A DNA stretch of 5,807 nucleotides from JBGSYJ01 sp041748075 (GTDB lineage: Bacteria; Acidobacteriota; Thermoanaerobaculia; Gp7-AA8), in contig JBGTDX010000153.1 of assembly GCA_041748075.1 (NCBI GenBank), forward strand, positions 1 through 5,807, in the 5' to 3' direction. Each line of letters starts with the position of its first letter. The stretch's first letter is position 1. The position numbers and the translations under genes were made by a program. This document shows, one piece after another, positions 4,456-5,807 of the stretch. The notes beneath the pieces were generated by a model that was not told where the DNA came from, did not search any database, and saw nothing but the letters and a program-made list of their open reading frames with translations.

Positions 4456-5807
4456 CTAGTCGCGCTGGGCTGAGAGGCTCTTCACGGCCGCAACCAGCTC
4501 GGCCGGTTCGACCGGTTTGCTCATGTGCATCTGAAATCCCGCGGCAAGCGCGCGTACACGATCGGCGCTGCGCGTGTATGCCGTCAGCGCGATGGCCGGA
4601 ACACACTGCGAAGGCGGCTCCTGCAGCCGGATCTTGCGGATCAGGGAGTATCCGTCTTCGCCGGGCATCTCGATGTCGCTGATGACTATGTCGGGCCATT
4701 CACCGGCAAGAATGCGCAGTGCCGTCGCCACACTCTCAGCCACTTTGACGTCTGCCCCAGCGCGGGTGAGGATCGTCTGCAGGAGCTTGCGCGAGTCGTC
4801 GTTGTCTTCGACCACGAGCACTGAGACGCCGGTGAGATCCGCGAAGGCCAGCTCGATGGTGCGCACCGCCGGCAGTTCAATGCGCACGACCTCATTCTCG
4901 GGGTGATCATGAGCGACGAGCAGCGGCAGACGTACCGTGAACGTCGCTCCTTGCCCCTCGCCCCGGCTGAACGCCTGCACCGTGCCGCCGTGCAGCTCCA
5001 CGAGGTTGCGAACGATGCCCAGGCCGAGACCGAGGCCCGCGTGGGCTCGCGTTGAGCTGCTGTCCGCCTGACTGAAGCGGTCGAACACATACGGCAGGAA
5101 CCTCGGCGAGATTCCCTGCCCCGTGTCGTCTACCGTCAGTTCGCAGTGAGAGCTTATGCGTTCGAGACGAATCAGCACTTTCCCGCCGCGCGGTGTGAAC
5201 TTCACGGCATTCGACAGAAGGTTCCATACGACCTGCTGCAGCCGATCCGCATCGCCGGAAACGTGTCCCGCCTCCGAGTCGAGGACTCGCTCGATCCTCA
5301 CACCTTTCGCGTCGGCCGCGGGCCGGACGATGTCCATCGCGGCACCGATGACGTCGGTGAGATCAAGGGACCGAACATTGAGATGCAGCTTCCCGGCGTT
5401 GATGCGGGAGAAATCGAGGATGTCTTCGATGAGGCGGCTTTGCGCTCGCGCATTGCGATCGATCGTGTCCAGAGCGTCGCTGAGCGATGCCTCGTCGCGC
5501 TCGAGGCGCAGCAGCTGAATCCATCCGATGATGCTCGTCAACGGAGTGCGCAATTCGTGCGACACGGTTGCGAGGAACTCATCGCGGGCGCGAGACGCCG
5601 TTTCCGCGGCACTCAATGCGTGCTGCAGCTCGGTGCGGGTCGCATCGAGCTTCGCGGCCAGCGAAGACGCCTGTGCCGCTGCGTTGCGCGCCATCTTCGA
5701 TTCGGCTTCTGCGTGCGCCGCCGCCGCTTCGGTGCGAAACAGCGCGCCGAACAAAGGCAGAATCTCGCGCAGCAGCGGACGGGCCGGCTCTGCGATCGTC
5801 TCGCCGA
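4456..5807 (-). CDS. Hybrid sensor histidine kinase/response regulator, N-terminus outside window
   Basis: This is the C-terminal 450 residues of a hybrid kinase that autophosphorylates on His and passes phosphate to its own receiver Asp. Numbering from the TTG codon at 5754-5752, a probable coiled coil (8-58) leads into the HisKA H-box SHELRTPLTSIIGW (H66 at 5559-5557). The ATPase domain has the N-box NLLSNAVKFTP (178-188), G1 DDTGQGIS (209-216), F-box FDRFSQADSS (224-233) and G2 GLGLGLGI (240-247). The receiver (about 310-428) has the acidic pair E316-D317, phospho-acceptor D360 (4677-4675) in SDIEMPGEDG, T391 and K413. All catalytic residues are present. The frame stays open through 5807 and upstream residues (such as PARPLLREILPLF) resemble the final helix of a sensor domain such as GAF, so the TTG is not the true start. 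No membrane segment is seen in this part. The target of signalling is unknown; a link to korAB is not shown. Confidence 0.93.
   Translation of the reverse strand, partial: GETIAEPARPLLREILPLFGALFRTEAAAAHAEAESKMARNAAAQASSLAAKLDATRTELQHALSAAETASRARDEFLATVSHELRTPLTSIIGWIQLLRLERDEASLSDALDTIDRNARAQSRLIEDILDFSRINAGKLHLNVRSLDLTDVIGAAMDIVRPAADAKGVRIERVLDSEAGHVSGDADRLQQVVWNLLSNAVKFTPRGGKVLIRLERISSHCELTVDDTGQGISPRFLPYVFDRFSQADSSSTRAHAGLGLGLGIVRNLVELHGGTVQAFSRGEGQGATFTVRLPLLVAHDHPENEVVRIELPAVRTIELAFADLTGVSVLVVEDNDDSRKLLQTILTRAGADVKVAESVATALRILAGEWPDIVISDIEMPGEDGYSLIRKIRLQEPPSQCVPAIALTAYTRSADRVRALAAGFQMHMSKPVEPAELVAAVKSLSAQRD

Overview
The window is GC-rich bacterial DNA (roughly 60% G+C by eye) in which every gene I can support lies on the minus strand, so the genes read from right to left. 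The best-defined content is a two-gene operon for a 2-oxoacid:ferredoxin oxidoreductase of the 2-oxoglutarate type (korA, korB). Gene style (fused gamma-alpha KorA, short KorB, hybrid sensor kinase, small conserved membrane proteins) suggests an Acidobacteriota- or Gemmatimonadota-like soil or environmental bacterium. That placement is an inference from protein style, not from a marker gene.

Layout in transcription order. (1) 5807-4456: the C-terminal part of a hybrid sensor histidine kinase with a receiver domain; its frame is open to the window edge, so the sensor end is missing. (2) 4455-4096: a 360-base gap with a hairpin just after the kinase stop, a mobile-looking repeat of ten heptamers with an inverted partner array, a 16-codon ORF with a good ribosome site inside that repeat, a four-run G-rich tract, and a CRP/FNR-like palindrome 5' of korA. 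(3) 4095-1481: korA and korB, overlapping by 4 bases (ATGA), certainly one transcript. (4) 1480-1354: a gap with a REP-like palindrome. (5) 1353-793 and 783-358: two small multi-pass membrane proteins in the same reading frame, separated by one stop codon and nine bases; the second seems to start at TTG. (6) 357-271: a gap with a perfect 9-base inverted repeat that contains the same CGTGA-N6-TCACG core as the site 5' of korA. (7) 270-145: a 41-codon gene for an acidic protein with a strong Shine-Dalgarno sequence. (8) 148-1: a highly structured, non-coding, repeat-like segment that starts at a CTAG overlapping the small gene's stop codon and runs off the left edge.

How the parts may work together: KorAB would interconvert 2-oxoglutarate and succinyl-CoA using ferredoxin, replacing or supplementing the NAD-linked dehydrogenase. 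No ferredoxin or KorC/KorD subunit is encoded here, so the electron partner must come from elsewhere. The shared palindrome at korA and at the small acidic gene is the most interesting non-coding signal, because it hints that the two promoters answer to the same CRP/FNR-family regulator. The membrane pair lies downstream of korAB, but the 127-base gap and palindrome leave cotranscription uncertain. I see no complete, clearly new multi-gene system; the new material lies in the small gene, the paired operators and the repeat elements.
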